Origin: Candidatus Uhrbacteria bacterium
Lineage (GTDB): Bacteria; Patescibacteriota; Patescibacteriia; 2-12-FULL-60-25
Assembly: GCA_003576745.1 (NCBI GenBank)
Contig: QEVR01000001.1
Location: 124,001-188,000, forward strand
Length of the DNA stretch: 64,000 bases
Direction: 5' to 3'
Shown: piece after piece, positions 8,200 through 16,078 of the stretch
How the letters are laid out: each line of letters opens with the position of its first letter
Numbering within the stretch: position 1 is the stretch's first letter
Notes under the pieces: generated by a model
What the model was told of the DNA's origin: nothing
The model's database searches: none
The model's input: the letters and a program-made list of their open reading frames with translations, nothing else
Translations under genes and position numbers: made by a program

Positions 8200-9459
8200 T
8201 TATCCAAGATCGATGCGCTCGATATCATCCCATGGCTGGAGGGTCGGTTCAATCTCGGGCAGGGCAGGCTCGCTCATCGTCACGACATGAGGTTTTGGTT
8301 TGGAAGGAGCCGAGATGTCGCCTGGATGCCTTGTTGTCGCGTCCGGCTGGCGGAACCATTTGGCAAGGCGCGGTCCGATTTGCGCCGTGTAATTCGACTT
8401 CACGTCCGCGCCGTAGATCTTTTCCGGAACCGACAGCATGCGCTCATAGGTCATAAGACAAATCGGCTGCCCGTCGCGGAGCACGCTTTCGTGACCGAAT
8501 GCCTCCACTTCCAGAACGGCTGCCGCGCCGCGCAGGGTTTCATCTTCGTGCCATCCGAATCCCGGGTCGAAAAAGCCGGCAAAGTGTGATCGGAATTCAC
8601 CCATGGTGGGGTCGTAATTCGCCATTTCCGCGGCGAATTCAGGCGGTACCACGATATTTTCTTTGGTGTTCAGGATGTAGAAACTGCCGGGCGTGAGCGT
8701 GAGTTCGTCCTTTGCCGGCTTTCGGATGGGTTCGAAGAAATCATACGGGTCATGGTCGAAGCGCCGGGTATCGAGGACATTTCTGGAACCAGGATGAGAG
8801 CGCCAGCCAATGATGGCACCGTCGGCCCCGGCCGCTTCTCCCATGAGGTCGATCGTCATGAGCACGCCGTTCGTGGTGATGTCGTTTACGGCGGGGACGG
8901 GCATTCCCGCGCGGTCTCGGAGAAAGTGGTGCTGATCGTATGCAAATTGATGTTCGAGCGTATTCAGGCGCGCGTCCCCGTGAAAAAAACGCATTTGATT
9001 CACGCGGTCGCCGGCATAAATTTTTACCGGGAAGCTTTTTGGCGTCACTTCGATCCAGATGGTTCCCGTATATCCAGCGGGGATGGAATCGAATCGCGCG
9101 AGTCCGTCGCCTATGGTTCGCGTACGCAGGTCGATGCGTCCGGATGATGACTTATTGCTCACAGACGCGTGTATCGTCCTGGGGAGCGCGAGCGACTCCC
9201 GGAGTTTGATAAGGTACATTCCGCCGCATTCGAGCGGGTACTCGAGGCTCGCGCGATAGAGCGATCCGCGCCGGATAATGTCCCGGATCGGCTCTCCTGG
9301 CCTCGGGAGATATGAACCGCGCATCCGGTATACCTCGTCCGTAAGCGTGAGATCGAGCGAGCTTGGCTGGACATGATCCTCTGATGCGCCCTCGACATAG
9401 CCTGCGCGTATCATGTCACGCATGGTCTGATAGGGAATGGCACCCGGACGATTGTGCAT
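8200..9459 (-). CDS. dcd: Two-domain dCTP deaminase
   Basis: The enzyme deaminates dCTP to dUTP, the first step of the dTMP route encoded downstream. The 419-residue protein corresponds to the long (DCD-type) family with two dUTPase-fold domains rather than the usual protein of about 190 residues. The N-domain has HVQPSSLDLTL (about 29-39), NKSSSGRIDL and a Glu in TGTIWIEVTP. The C-domain has YDPTMGEFRSHFAGFFDPGF and a Glu in AAVLEVEAFGHE. About 60 extra residues at the C-terminus are Pro-rich and low in complexity. It is the first gene of the minus-strand dNTP cluster. Confidence 0.88.
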   Translation of the reverse strand: MHNRPGAIPYQTMRDMIRAGYVEGASEDHVQPSSLDLTLTDEVYRMRGSYLPRPGEPIRDIIRRGSLYRASLEYPLECGGMYLIKLRESLALPRTIHASVSNKSSSGRIDLRTRTIGDGLARFDSIPAGYTGTIWIEVTPKSFPVKIYAGDRVNQMRFFHGDARLNTLEHQFAYDQHHFLRDRAGMPVPAVNDITTNGVLMTIDLMGEAAGADGAIIGWRSHPGSRNVLDTRRFDHDPYDFFEPIRKPAKDELTLTPGSFYILNTKENIVVPPEFAAEMANYDPTMGEFRSHFAGFFDPGFGWHEDETLRGAAAVLEVEAFGHESVLRDGQPICLMTYERMLSVPEKIYGADVKSNYTAQIGPRLAKWFRQPDATTRHPGDISAPSKPKPHVVTMSEPALPEIEPTLQPWDDIERIDLG

Positions 9460-9479
9460 AATGGCAAGACCTTATCGGA

Positions 9480-9650
9480 GGGGCGGAGGACGAGCAAGGA
9501 GGAAGGCGGGTCAAGAAGTCGCATCCATTCGAAGGTTTCAGGGCTCCAGAGTTCTAGAGTTACTCTTTTCCAACCTTAGAACCCTAAAACTCTGGAACTC
9601 TTGAACGGCCCCAGTGCCAATTCCCAATTGCTAATTACCAAGCTTTCAAC
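9480..9650 (+). repeat. Intergenic repeat, second type
   Basis: After a G-rich start, the gap holds an inverted repeat CCAGAGTTCTAGAGTT...AACTCTGGAACTC, with CAACCTTAGAACCCTAAAAC at 9571-9590. It ends with the 'ttcccaattgctaatta' module seen in other gaps. A close second copy is at 29137-29206. Confidence 0.7.
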
Positions 9651-9651
9651 A

Positions 9652-9675
9652 ACAAAACCCCCGGCCTTTGCCGGG
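9652..9675 (-). terminator. Rho-independent terminator after rplA
   Basis: On the minus strand CCCGGC-AAAG-GCCGGG is followed by a T run (plus strand AAAA at 9654-9657). It lies 33 nt downstream of the rplA stop. Confidence 0.75.
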
Positions 9676-9707
9676 AGTCTCGTTTCACCGCTTATGTTCA
9701 TCGTTAT

Positions 9708-10400
9708 CTAGATTCCGCTCACATCTACCTTAATGCCCGGACCCATGGTGGAGGAGAGCGTTACGCTCTTAAAGTACAGACCCTTGGCAGATGAAGGCTT
9801 GTGTTTCCGCAGGCTCTCAATGAGGGATTGGAAGTTTTCCAGCAACGCACTTGCGTTAAGCGAGGTTTTGCCGATGGCCTGGTGCACAATACCTTGAGCG
9901 TCATTCTTGTATGCGACTTTTCCCTTTTTCAGGTCTTCGACCAGCTTCTTTACATTGGGGCCGACGGTATCCGTTTTGGGGTTCGGCATGATGCCCTTTG
10001 GACCGAGGACTTTCGCGATCTTCGCGAGCTTCGGCATCATGTCGGGGGTAGCGACCGCGATGTCAAAATCCACCTTGTTCGTTTTTGCTATTTCGTCGAT
10101 GAGATCTTCGGCGCCGACCATGTCCGCTCCGGCTTCTTTGGCTTCTTTCTGCTTGGCCTCGGGCACGAAGGCGGCAATCTTTTTGGTTTTGCCCGTTGAG
10201 TGGGGGAAGGTAATCGTTGCACGGATCTGCTGATCGCTCTGTTTTACATCAATCCCCAGGCGAACATGAACCTCGACCGAACTTTCAAATTTGGTCGTGG
10301 CCGTTTTTTTGACAAGCTCGACCGCTTCGTCGGGCGTATAGAGCTTTTTGGAGTCGATGAGCGCTTTGCTCTCGGTATAACGTTTGGAACGTTTTGGCAT
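9708..10400 (-). CDS. rplA: 50S ribosomal protein L1
   Basis: uL1 builds the L1 stalk and helps release deacylated tRNA. The 230-residue protein starts MPKRSKRYTESKALID at ATG 10400; an upstream in-frame extension to 10454 has no support. Family motifs include FPHSTGKTKKIAAF, the signature LGPKGIMPNPKTDTVGPNV and KVAYKNDAQGIVHQAIGK. L1 is absent from some CPR lineages, so its presence is informative. It has its own promoter and terminator and is separated from rplK by another gene, which is unusual. Confidence 0.97.
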   Translation of the reverse strand: MPKRSKRYTESKALIDSKKLYTPDEAVELVKKTATTKFESSVEVHVRLGIDVKQSDQQIRATITFPHSTGKTKKIAAFVPEAKQKEAKEAGADMVGAEDLIDEIAKTNKVDFDIAVATPDMMPKLAKIAKVLGPKGIMPNPKTDTVGPNVKKLVEDLKKGKVAYKNDAQGIVHQAIGKTSLNASALLENFQSLIESLRKHKPSSAKGLYFKSVTLSSTMGPGIKVDVSGI

Positions 10401-10414
10401 AGTGTGGTCCGGTC

Positions 10415-10448
10415 GTCCCCCACATTTGTAATGGCGAATAGAGGGGAC
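10415..10448 (-). promoter_or_regulatory. Hairpin in rplA leader (candidate L1 autoregulatory site)
   Basis: In the minus-strand leader of rplA, GTCCCC and GGGGAC pair around a loop of about 22 nt, ending 14 nt before the start codon. L1 is known to repress its own mRNA in many bacteria through a leader hairpin. The structure here is suggestive only; the specific L1 recognition internal loop was not identified. Confidence 0.35.
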
Positions 10449-10474
10449 TCCCACGCTAAGAATTATGTGCTGCG

Positions 10475-10503
10475 ATCCTATAGAAAAATCGTCAAAACGT
10501 CAA
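10475..10503 (-). promoter_or_regulatory. Putative rplA promoter
   Basis: On the minus strand TTGACG, a 17-nt spacer and TAGGAT form a good sigma70-type promoter. It predicts a leader of about 68 nt that contains the hairpin at 10415-10448. Confidence 0.55.
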
Positions 10504-10504
10504 G

Positions 10505-10790
10505 TCTCCCTGACGGGCAGGGGTAGGGAGTGGGAAGTGTAGGACGTAGGACGTGAGTCATGCGGGAAATTGCGTAGTTGCGTAGGTGGGAAGAGTACGT
10601 CGTTGCGTAGGGTGGGACATAATTCTCCCCGAATCCCGCTCCCTTTGGCCCATGCCCTTGGGTTCGTAAGATCGTAGGTTCGTAGTCTGTAAGCCATGCG
10701 CCCCATAACTCATAACCTGTTTCCCTTAGCCCCTTGCCCTCTTTTCCCAATTGCTAACAGCCAATAGCTCCAAGCTATCCTCTTTTCGTG
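10505..10790 (+). repeat. Modular intergenic repeat, copy 4
   Basis: The modules in order are 'gtagggagtgggaagtgtaggacgtagg', 'catgcgggaaattgcgtagttgcgtagg', 'aagagtacgtcgttgcgtag', the hairpin module ending AATTCTCCCC (10611-10630), 'ccctttggcccatgccctt', 'gttcgtaagatcgtaggttcgtag', 'ccccttgccc' and 'cccaattgctaac'. It reads in plus orientation between minus-strand genes. Confidence 0.8.
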
Positions 10791-10837
10791 ACCCGAACTC
10801 TTCGCCCCGTAATCCGTTTCTAACTACCTTCGTCCGA

Positions 10838-11494
10838 TCATTTATTCGCAGGAATACCGCTCTGAGTTTGAAGATTCTTCCCTTCCGTCAGCATTGCTTC
10901 ACCTTCCGCCTTTAATCGTTGTCCCTCATCCATGAGAGCCTGCCCGGCATCGATTTTTGTCTGATCGCCATTCGCGTCATTCTTCATCTTCTCTCCTTCT
11001 GCGATTCTTTGCTCGCCTTCTTTCATGAGCGCGTCACCTTTTTCCTGCAGGGTGCCGCCCGCATCGAAGAGATTTTGCCGCATTCGGTTTATGCGGTCTT
11101 CATCCGATTGGATTTTTTGAACGAGGACATCGAGCTTCGCCGACATGCCATCGAGCTTTCCTCCCAGGACGGCATTCCTTTTTTCCGTTCCTTCCGAGAG
11201 CCCGCTCACGGCATTATAGACGGCGAAGAAACCGATCACATTCACAAGCAAAAGAACGATGACGAGCCAGAGCACGGGACTCCCGACTGCGCCACCGGGC
11301 ATTCGGGAAGGTTTCGTCTCTTTTCCCATCTCCATGTGCGGCACCTTTACTTTCTGTTCAGGCATGGGCGTGGCCTCAATGGGAGGCTTTGGTGCCGGGC
11401 CGCTCATCATAGCCGGTCCCGGAGGAGACGGAGGCTTCGGCGGCATATTACTGTCATGCATCGCTTTGATGACGGGATCGTTGGATTGGTCCAT
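10838..11494 (-). CDS. Single-pass membrane protein with coiled-coil repeats
   Basis: No family is recognised. The 218-residue protein has a Pro/Met-rich N-terminus (1-70), one membrane segment LWLVIVLLLVNVIGFFAVY (about 75-93) and a charged helical C-terminus. The tail shows degenerate repeats of the pattern 'AL(M)xEGxxxxAEGE' (KGDALMKEGEQRIAEGEKMK, QALMDEGQRLKAEGEAMLTEG), likely a coiled coil outside the membrane. It lies between rplK and rplA on the same strand, and terminators on both sides suggest its own transcript. Confidence 0.7.
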   Translation of the reverse strand: MDQSNDPVIKAMHDSNMPPKPPSPPGPAMMSGPAPKPPIEATPMPEQKVKVPHMEMGKETKPSRMPGGAVGSPVLWLVIVLLLVNVIGFFAVYNAVSGLSEGTEKRNAVLGGKLDGMSAKLDVLVQKIQSDEDRINRMRQNLFDAGGTLQEKGDALMKEGEQRIAEGEKMKNDANGDQTKIDAGQALMDEGQRLKAEGEAMLTEGKNLQTQSGIPANK

Positions 11495-11520
11495 ATGGGC
11501 GTAGGTTTAAGAATAGGGTC

Positions 11521-11529
11521 AGTATAACA
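11521..11529 (-). promoter_or_regulatory. Extended -10 promoter of the coiled-coil membrane gene
   Basis: TGTTATACT on the minus strand is the same extended -10 sequence as at 4781-4789. The predicted start is near 11514, about 20 nt before the ATG at 11494. Confidence 0.5.
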
Positions 11530-11577
11530 GAAATGGTTTAGGGGTATGAGTTGGCGGTTGTTGGTTTCCTTTAACAG

Positions 11578-11616
11578 GAAGCGGGAAGCAGCAGAGGATT
11601 CTCCGCTTCCTGCTTC
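11578..11616. repeat. Imperfect inverted repeat
   Basis: GAAGCGGGAAGCAG (11578-11591) and CCGCTTCCTGCTTC (11603-11616) can form a 14-bp stem with two imperfect pairs and an 11-nt loop. The same G-rich-then-C-rich style appears at 59489-59561, so it may be a reduced member of the intergenic repeat family. Confidence 0.55.
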
Positions 11617-11641
11617 TTGATCGACCGCTTCCCGATATATC

Positions 11642-11664
11642 AAAACCCCCGGGGGTGCCGGGGG
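11642..11664 (-). terminator. Rho-independent terminator after rplK
   Basis: On the minus strand CCCCCGG-CACCC-CCGGGGG is followed by TTTTG, 28 nt after the rplK stop. The plus strand also has a T run just beyond it (11667-11676), so it may act in both directions. Confidence 0.7.
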
Positions 11665-11691
11665 CGTTGTTTTTTTCTCTATCGTTCCTTC

Positions 11692-12114
11692 TTAGACCAC
11701 GGTCAGTCCCATTTGTCGCGCCGTGCCTTCCACCTGGGACATGGCCGATTCGATGGTGTGGCAGTTCAGGTCGGGCATTTTCTTTTCCGCGATCTCGCGA
11801 ATTTGCGCCTTCGTTACTGTGCCGACTTTTTCCGCGAGCGGCTTGCCGGACCCTTTCTGGATGCCGGCGGCTTTTTTGAGCATCTCGGGAACCGGGGCGG
11901 TTTTCAGGATAAAGTCGAAACTTCTGTCTTCGTAAATAGTCATGAGCGCGGGAACAACTTCGCCGCGGCGGTCTTTGGTACGGTCATTGAATTGCTTGCA
12001 AAACTCCGCAATTTGAATGCCATGAGGGCCGAGTGCTGTTCCGACCGGAGGAGCTGGGGTGGCTTCGCCTCCTTTGATCTGAAGTTTGACGAGCGTTTTT
12101 ACTTTCTTCGCCAT
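11692..12114 (-). CDS. rplK: 50S ribosomal protein L11
   Basis: uL11 forms the GTPase-associated centre with 23S rRNA. The 140-residue protein has the N-terminal [25 protein letters not shown] with the conserved Pro pair, [11 protein letters not shown] and the C-terminal rRNA-binding domain ([33 protein letters not shown]). It follows nusG, in the usual order secE-nusG-rplK. Confidence 0.98.
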   Translation of the reverse strand: MAKKVKTLVKLQIKGGEATPAPPVGTALGPHGIQIAEFCKQFNDRTKDRRGEVVPALMTIYEDRSFDFILKTAPVPEMLKKAAGIQKGSGKPLAEKVGTVTKAQIREIAEKKMPDLNCHTIESAMSQVEGTARQMGLTVV

Positions 12115-12162
12115 ATAGGTCGAATTGCAAATTACGTGAATACACGAATGATGAATGCAGGG

Positions 12163-12711
12163 TTAGATTTTTTTGACCTGGGTAAAGTCGAGTTCAAGCG
12201 GCGTTTCGCGGCCGAACATGCTCACAAGTACCTTTACCTTGCCTCGGGCGCCGTCGATGTCAACCACCTTTCCTTCAAAGCCCTTGAACGGTCCGTCGCC
12301 GATGCGTACCGGCATGCCCTCCACGAGGTCGATATCCACTTCCGTAACCTCTTTTTCTCCCGCACGGCTCATAATGGAGTCCATCTCTTTTTGGGAAAGG
12401 GGGGTGGGCGTGGTTCCCGTTCCGATGAATCCGGTGACGTTCGGAGTGTTGCGGACAACGTACCAGCTGTCGTCCGTCACGACCATCTCAACCAGCACAT
12501 AGCCCGGGAAGATTTTTTCTTCTACGATTTTCCGCTTTCCGTTTTTGATTTTAATCTTCTTTTCCGTCGGCACGAGCACATTGAAGATTTTGTCCTTCAT
12601 GCCGAGCGACTCGATGCGCGCGCGGAGGTTTTCCGCCACATTTTCTTCATAGCCCGAATAGGTATGAATGGCGTACCAGCGTTTGCCGAGATTAAGGGTT
12701 TGCTTTGGCAT
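12163..12711 (-). CDS. nusG: Transcription termination/antitermination protein NusG
   Basis: NusG binds RNA polymerase and couples it to Rho or the ribosome. The 182-residue protein has the NGN domain (KRWYAIHTYSGYEENVAENL at about 10-29, FPGYVLVEM, WYVVRNTPNVTGFIG) and a C-terminal KOW domain (GMPVRIGDGPFKGFEGKV, DIDGARGKVKVLVSMFGRETPLELDF). The start lies 9 nt after the secE stop. Confidence 0.97.
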   Translation of the reverse strand: MPKQTLNLGKRWYAIHTYSGYEENVAENLRARIESLGMKDKIFNVLVPTEKKIKIKNGKRKIVEEKIFPGYVLVEMVVTDDSWYVVRNTPNVTGFIGTGTTPTPLSQKEMDSIMSRAGEKEVTEVDIDLVEGMPVRIGDGPFKGFEGKVVDIDGARGKVKVLVSMFGRETPLELDFTQVKKI

Positions 12712-12720
12712 ATGGCGTGT

Positions 12721-13128
12721 TTACTGCACGGGCGGGAGTTCGATGGGGGAAGTATTGCCGTCTCCCGTTGGCAAACCCGGAAGGTTCGAATCAGGCGACG
12801 CGTTTTCGGCATCGACGCCGTCAGGCAAGAACTGGAGGACATTGCCTTGTTCCGCGTCCGGCGTTGCTTGGAGATCCGGAATAATCGGCTGTTCCGCCGG
12901 CGATGTTTCCGTGGCGGGGGCATTACCCCGTGCCGCCGTGAGGACGATGCGCACCATATTGGAGAAGCCGAAATCCAGGGCGGCGAACAGCACGGCAAGC
13001 GTGAGCGACGCCGCGACCACAATGGCGGAGTAGCGAATTGTCATGTCGCGGCTCGGCCAGCTTACTTTTTTGAGTTCGGCCCAGGAGCTTTTGATGTAGT
13101 GAGGGATGGCATTCAGGATATTCGCCAT
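12721..13128 (-). CDS. secE: Preprotein translocase subunit SecE with long C-terminal tail
   Basis: SecE stabilises the SecY channel. The SecE signature is clear: YIKSSWAELKKVSWPSR (about 11-27), then one membrane helix (about 33-56). The typical single-helix SecE is about 60 residues; this one is 135. The extra part of about 70 residues after the helix is Pro, Asp and Glu-rich and ends in PPVQ. With normal topology it would lie outside the membrane. The open frame extends upstream to 13218, but ATG 13128 (MANILNAIPHY) starts directly before the conserved region. Confidence 0.92.
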   Translation of the reverse strand: MANILNAIPHYIKSSWAELKKVSWPSRDMTIRYSAIVVAASLTLAVLFAALDFGFSNMVRIVLTAARGNAPATETSPAEQPIIPDLQATPDAEQGNVLQFLPDGVDAENASPDSNLPGLPTGDGNTSPIELPPVQ

Positions 13129-13424
13129 AGGATAGGTTCTTCGGGAAATGCAGAGGACGGCATTTCTGAAGGTTTTTAAAATCCCCGCAAGGGGATAGAA
13201 GCACCGAGAATATAGCAAAGGGCGGGGGATTTGGCAAGGGGATGTTTCACTTTTTCAGCCACCTGTCCCCCGTAACGTTTCCGAAGATATCTTATGAGTT
13301 TCAAATCTTCCTTCTTTTTTGCTTGCGGTCGGGATTGGCTTGCTTGGTTAATGGGGGGGCTATTATATGATGGTTCCATCCCTCCATTGGAGGCGTAATA
13401 CGAAGAAGCTATTTTCATTAATGT
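13129..13424. other. Gap between secE and the PD-(D/E)XK-like gene
   Basis: This 296-nt divergent gap lacks the intergenic repeat modules and is AT-richer than its surroundings. It must hold the promoters of the secE operon and of the plus-strand gene. TTGCTT, a 17-nt spacer and TTATAT near 13350-13379 (plus) is a weak candidate. A short minus-strand frame crossing the region has no supporting features. Confidence 0.4.
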
Positions 13425-13931
13425 ATGAAACAGCAAAAAGAGCCATTAGATTTTCCAAGGCAGTTAATCAAAGGAAGGATTGCAGAGGTGGTTTTTGAGC
13501 AAATGTTCAGAGAAGCGGGAGACTTCGCTATTTTGAGGTTCGGCTATGAATACACGCTTCCGGAATTAGCGCAGTATCAGAAGAGTTATCGCGATAACGC
13601 AAAAGCGGACAAGGTGATGGAAACGGTGAGGCATGCGCCGGATTTTGTTCTTGCCTCAAAAGAGAAGGGAATTGTGTTTCTCGTAGAGGTGAAATATCGT
13701 TCGGAGGTTCGCGCCGTTGAAATGTTGAAGCTGGCGAAGAGCGCTGTGAACAGATGGGATCCATCCTGGATATTCGTCGCTTCTCCTGAAACGTTCTACC
13801 TTTCATCGTGTCATGAGATTATCAATGCGAGCGGAGTTATCAAGGAGCTTTCGGTTGGTTGGGTAGCGGAGGATATACAAAAAAGATATTTGGGTTTGTT
13901 ACATGAGTTTGAGCGTTGCGCAAAACGATAA
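13425..13931 (+). CDS. Putative PD-(D/E)XK nuclease-fold protein
   Basis: The 168-residue protein is not assigned to a named family. It has the layout of a PD-(D/E)XK nuclease core: a helix with Glu21 (KGRIAEVVFEQMF), then APDFVL with Asp73, then FLVEVKYR with Glu88 and Lys90. That is E...PD...ExK, followed by helices and WIFVASPETFYL. The gene looks AT-richer than its neighbours and stands alone between two minus-strand operons, so it may have been acquired. No methyltransferase or toxin partner is visible. A DNA-cleaving role is inference from the motif. Confidence 0.6.
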   Translation: MKQQKEPLDFPRQLIKGRIAEVVFEQMFREAGDFAILRFGYEYTLPELAQYQKSYRDNAKADKVMETVRHAPDFVLASKEKGIVFLVEVKYRSEVRAVEMLKLAKSAVNRWDPSWIFVASPETFYLSSCHEIINASGVIKELSVGWVAEDIQKRYLGLLHEFERCAKR

Positions 13932-13967
13932 TCAACAATACCCCTGTGCGGAGTATTTTTTGATTCC

Positions 13968-16034
13968 TTATACATCCAGATCGGCCTGCTTGGCGTGCGT
14001 TTGAATGAAACGCTTGCGCGGAGCCACGTCCGCACCCATGAGAATATCGAATGTTTCGTCTGCCTTGGCCGCGTCTTCCACGGTGACCTGTTTTAAAATG
14101 CGCGTTTTCGGATCCATGGTGGTTTCCCAAAGCTGGTCGGCATTCATTTCGCCAAGACCCTTGTAACGCTGAATGTTGATGCCGGCGATTTTTGTAACTT
14201 CGCCCATTTCTTCCGAGATTGTTTCGAGCGCCTCTTCTGTCTCCGCCGGAATTTCCCCTTCCTCGGCGGCTGTTTTTTTCTTTTTTTCTTCCTTCAGCTT
14301 CTGCAAATCCTGAATGTACGCGTCCCGTTCATTATTGCTAAAGGCATAGCGGATCTCCTTGCCCTTTTGCAGGCGGAAAAGAGGAGGCTGGGCGATATAT
14401 AAATGGCCTTGGCGCACGAGTTCCGGGAAATGGCGGTAGAACAGGGTAAGGAGCAGCGTGCGAATATGCGCGCCGTCCACGTCGGCATCGGTCATAATAA
14501 TAATGCGGCCGTAGCGGAGTTTTCCGATTTCGAACATTTCGCCGATATTCGTGCCTAGGGCGATGAGAATACTCTTGATTTCGTTGTTCGTGAGCATTTT
14601 ATCCATGCGCGCGCGTTCCACGTTCAGGATTTTTCCGCGAAGGGGGAGAATGGCCTGGAAGTCGCGGTTACGCCCCTGCTTGGCGGAGCCTCCGGCGGAA
14701 TCTCCCTCCACAATGAACAGTTCGGAATTCGCGGCATCCTTGGACGAGCAGTCCGCCAGCTTTCCCGGGAGCGTGAGACCTTCGAGCGCGCCTTTGCGGA
14801 TAACGGTATCGCGCGCGGCTTTTGCCGCGGCACGCGCCCGCTGGGCGAGGATGCATTTTTCAAGAATTGCCTCGGCATTTTTCGGATGCTCTTCGAGGAA
14901 TGCGGCGAATGCATCCGCCATGACGGTTTCCACATAGCCGCGCACTTCCTGTGTTCCTAGTTTGGCTTTGGTTTGCCCTTCGAATTGCGGTTCGGGGATT
15001 TTTACGGAAATAACGGCCGTCAGTCCTTCGCGGACATCGTCTCCGGACAGGTTCGCATCCTTTTCTTTGAGATAGCTCTTGCCCCGCGCATAATTGTTGA
15101 GTACGCGTGTGAGCGCAGAACGGAATCCCTGCACATGCGTCCCGCCTTCCGGATTTTCGATGCCATTGGTGAATGCGTGCAGATTTTCCTGAAAATCATC
15201 CGTATATTGGAGGCCGATTTCTACCTGCGCCTTTTCGATGGTCTTATCGACGTAAAAAACCATTTCATTTTTTGCCTGCTTGGCGTGGTTTAAGTATTTT
15301 ACGTACGATGCAACGCCGCCTTCGAAGAAAAATCCGTACACGTCGCGCCGGCCCTTTTCCCGTTCATCCGTTACCACGAGATATATCCCCTTGGTCAAAT
15401 AGCACTGCTGGCGAAAATGATCCTGAATCGTCTTTAAATCAAACTCCGTGGTTTGGAAAATTTCCCTGTCAGGTTTAAAGATAACGGTGGTGCCCGTTTC
15501 CTTGGTTTTGCCGATTTGTTTGACTTTGCCTGCAGGCTTTCCCCGATTGTAGGTTTGCGTGTATACACCTCCATCGCGTTTAACGATGACCTCCAGTTCT
15601 TCCGATAAGGCATTCACCACAGACACGCCCACGCCATGCAGTCCGCCCGACACCTTGTAGCCGCTTTCTTCACCCCCGAATTTTCCTCCGGCATGCAGTT
15701 TGGTCATGACGAGCTCCAGCGCAGAAGTTTTGTATTGCTTATGCATTTCCACGGGAATACCGCGTCCATTATCTGACACGGATACGCGATTGTCCGGCAA
15801 CAGGGACACGGTGATGATGTTCGCATGGCCGGCCATTGCTTCGTCGAAGGAGTTGTCTGCAACTTCCCACACGAGGTGATGCAGCCCTTCGGGGCCTGTT
15901 GAACCGATGTACATGCCCGGCCGTTTTCGCACAGGTTCCAATCCTTCCAATACGGAAATCTGCTCCGCGCCATAGGCGCCCTTTCCTTTTTTGGCAGCGC
16001 CTTTCATGTCTTTTTCCTTGGATGTTGGAGGCAT
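13968..16034 (-). CDS. gyrB: DNA gyrase subunit B
   Basis: GyrB is the ATPase/TOPRIM subunit of gyrase. The 688-residue protein has the GHKL ATPase motifs (EVADNSFDEAMAGHA, SVSDNGRGIPVE, GGLHGVGVSVVNALS), the transducer domain, the TOPRIM motifs (FIVEGDSAGGSAKQGRNR, LPLRGKILNVERA, IIMTDADVDGAHIRTLLL) and the C-terminal QRYKGLGEMNADQLWETTMDP. A Lys/Glu-rich insert (about KLKEEKKKKTAAEEGE) precedes that motif. A start at Met9 is possible. A promoter lies just upstream; gyrA is not in the window. Confidence 0.95.
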   Translation of the reverse strand: MPPTSKEKDMKGAAKKGKGAYGAEQISVLEGLEPVRKRPGMYIGSTGPEGLHHLVWEVADNSFDEAMAGHANIITVSLLPDNRVSVSDNGRGIPVEMHKQYKTSALELVMTKLHAGGKFGGEESGYKVSGGLHGVGVSVVNALSEELEVIVKRDGGVYTQTYNRGKPAGKVKQIGKTKETGTTVIFKPDREIFQTTEFDLKTIQDHFRQQCYLTKGIYLVVTDEREKGRRDVYGFFFEGGVASYVKYLNHAKQAKNEMVFYVDKTIEKAQVEIGLQYTDDFQENLHAFTNGIENPEGGTHVQGFRSALTRVLNNYARGKSYLKEKDANLSGDDVREGLTAVISVKIPEPQFEGQTKAKLGTQEVRGYVETVMADAFAAFLEEHPKNAEAILEKCILAQRARAAAKAARDTVIRKGALEGLTLPGKLADCSSKDAANSELFIVEGDSAGGSAKQGRNRDFQAILPLRGKILNVERARMDKMLTNNEIKSILIALGTNIGEMFEIGKLRYGRIIIMTDADVDGAHIRTLLLTLFYRHFPELVRQGHLYIAQPPLFRLQKGKEIRYAFSNNERDAYIQDLQKLKEEKKKKTAAEEGEIPAETEEALETISEEMGEVTKIAGINIQRYKGLGEMNADQLWETTMDPKTRILKQVTVEDAAKADETFDILMGADVAPRKRFIQTHAKQADLDV

Positions 16035-16046
16035 AAAACTGGGTGT

Positions 16047-16075
16047 AGCTTAGTGTGTTTACGCAGCAAAGACAA
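16047..16075 (-). promoter_or_regulatory. Putative gyrB promoter
   Basis: On the minus strand TTGTCT, a 17-nt spacer and TAAGCT precede gyrB, with a predicted leader of only a few nucleotides. Confidence 0.5.
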
Positions 16076-16078
16076 GGG

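Noticed and set aside
11617..13179. A 520-residue plus-strand frame across rplK, nusG and secE
   Set aside because: The opposite strand encodes three well-known proteins in the conserved order. The plus-strand translation has no family features.
13176..13436. An 86-residue minus-strand frame upstream of secE
   Set aside because: It has no ribosome-binding site or recognisable motif, and it overlaps the start of a better-supported plus-strand gene.
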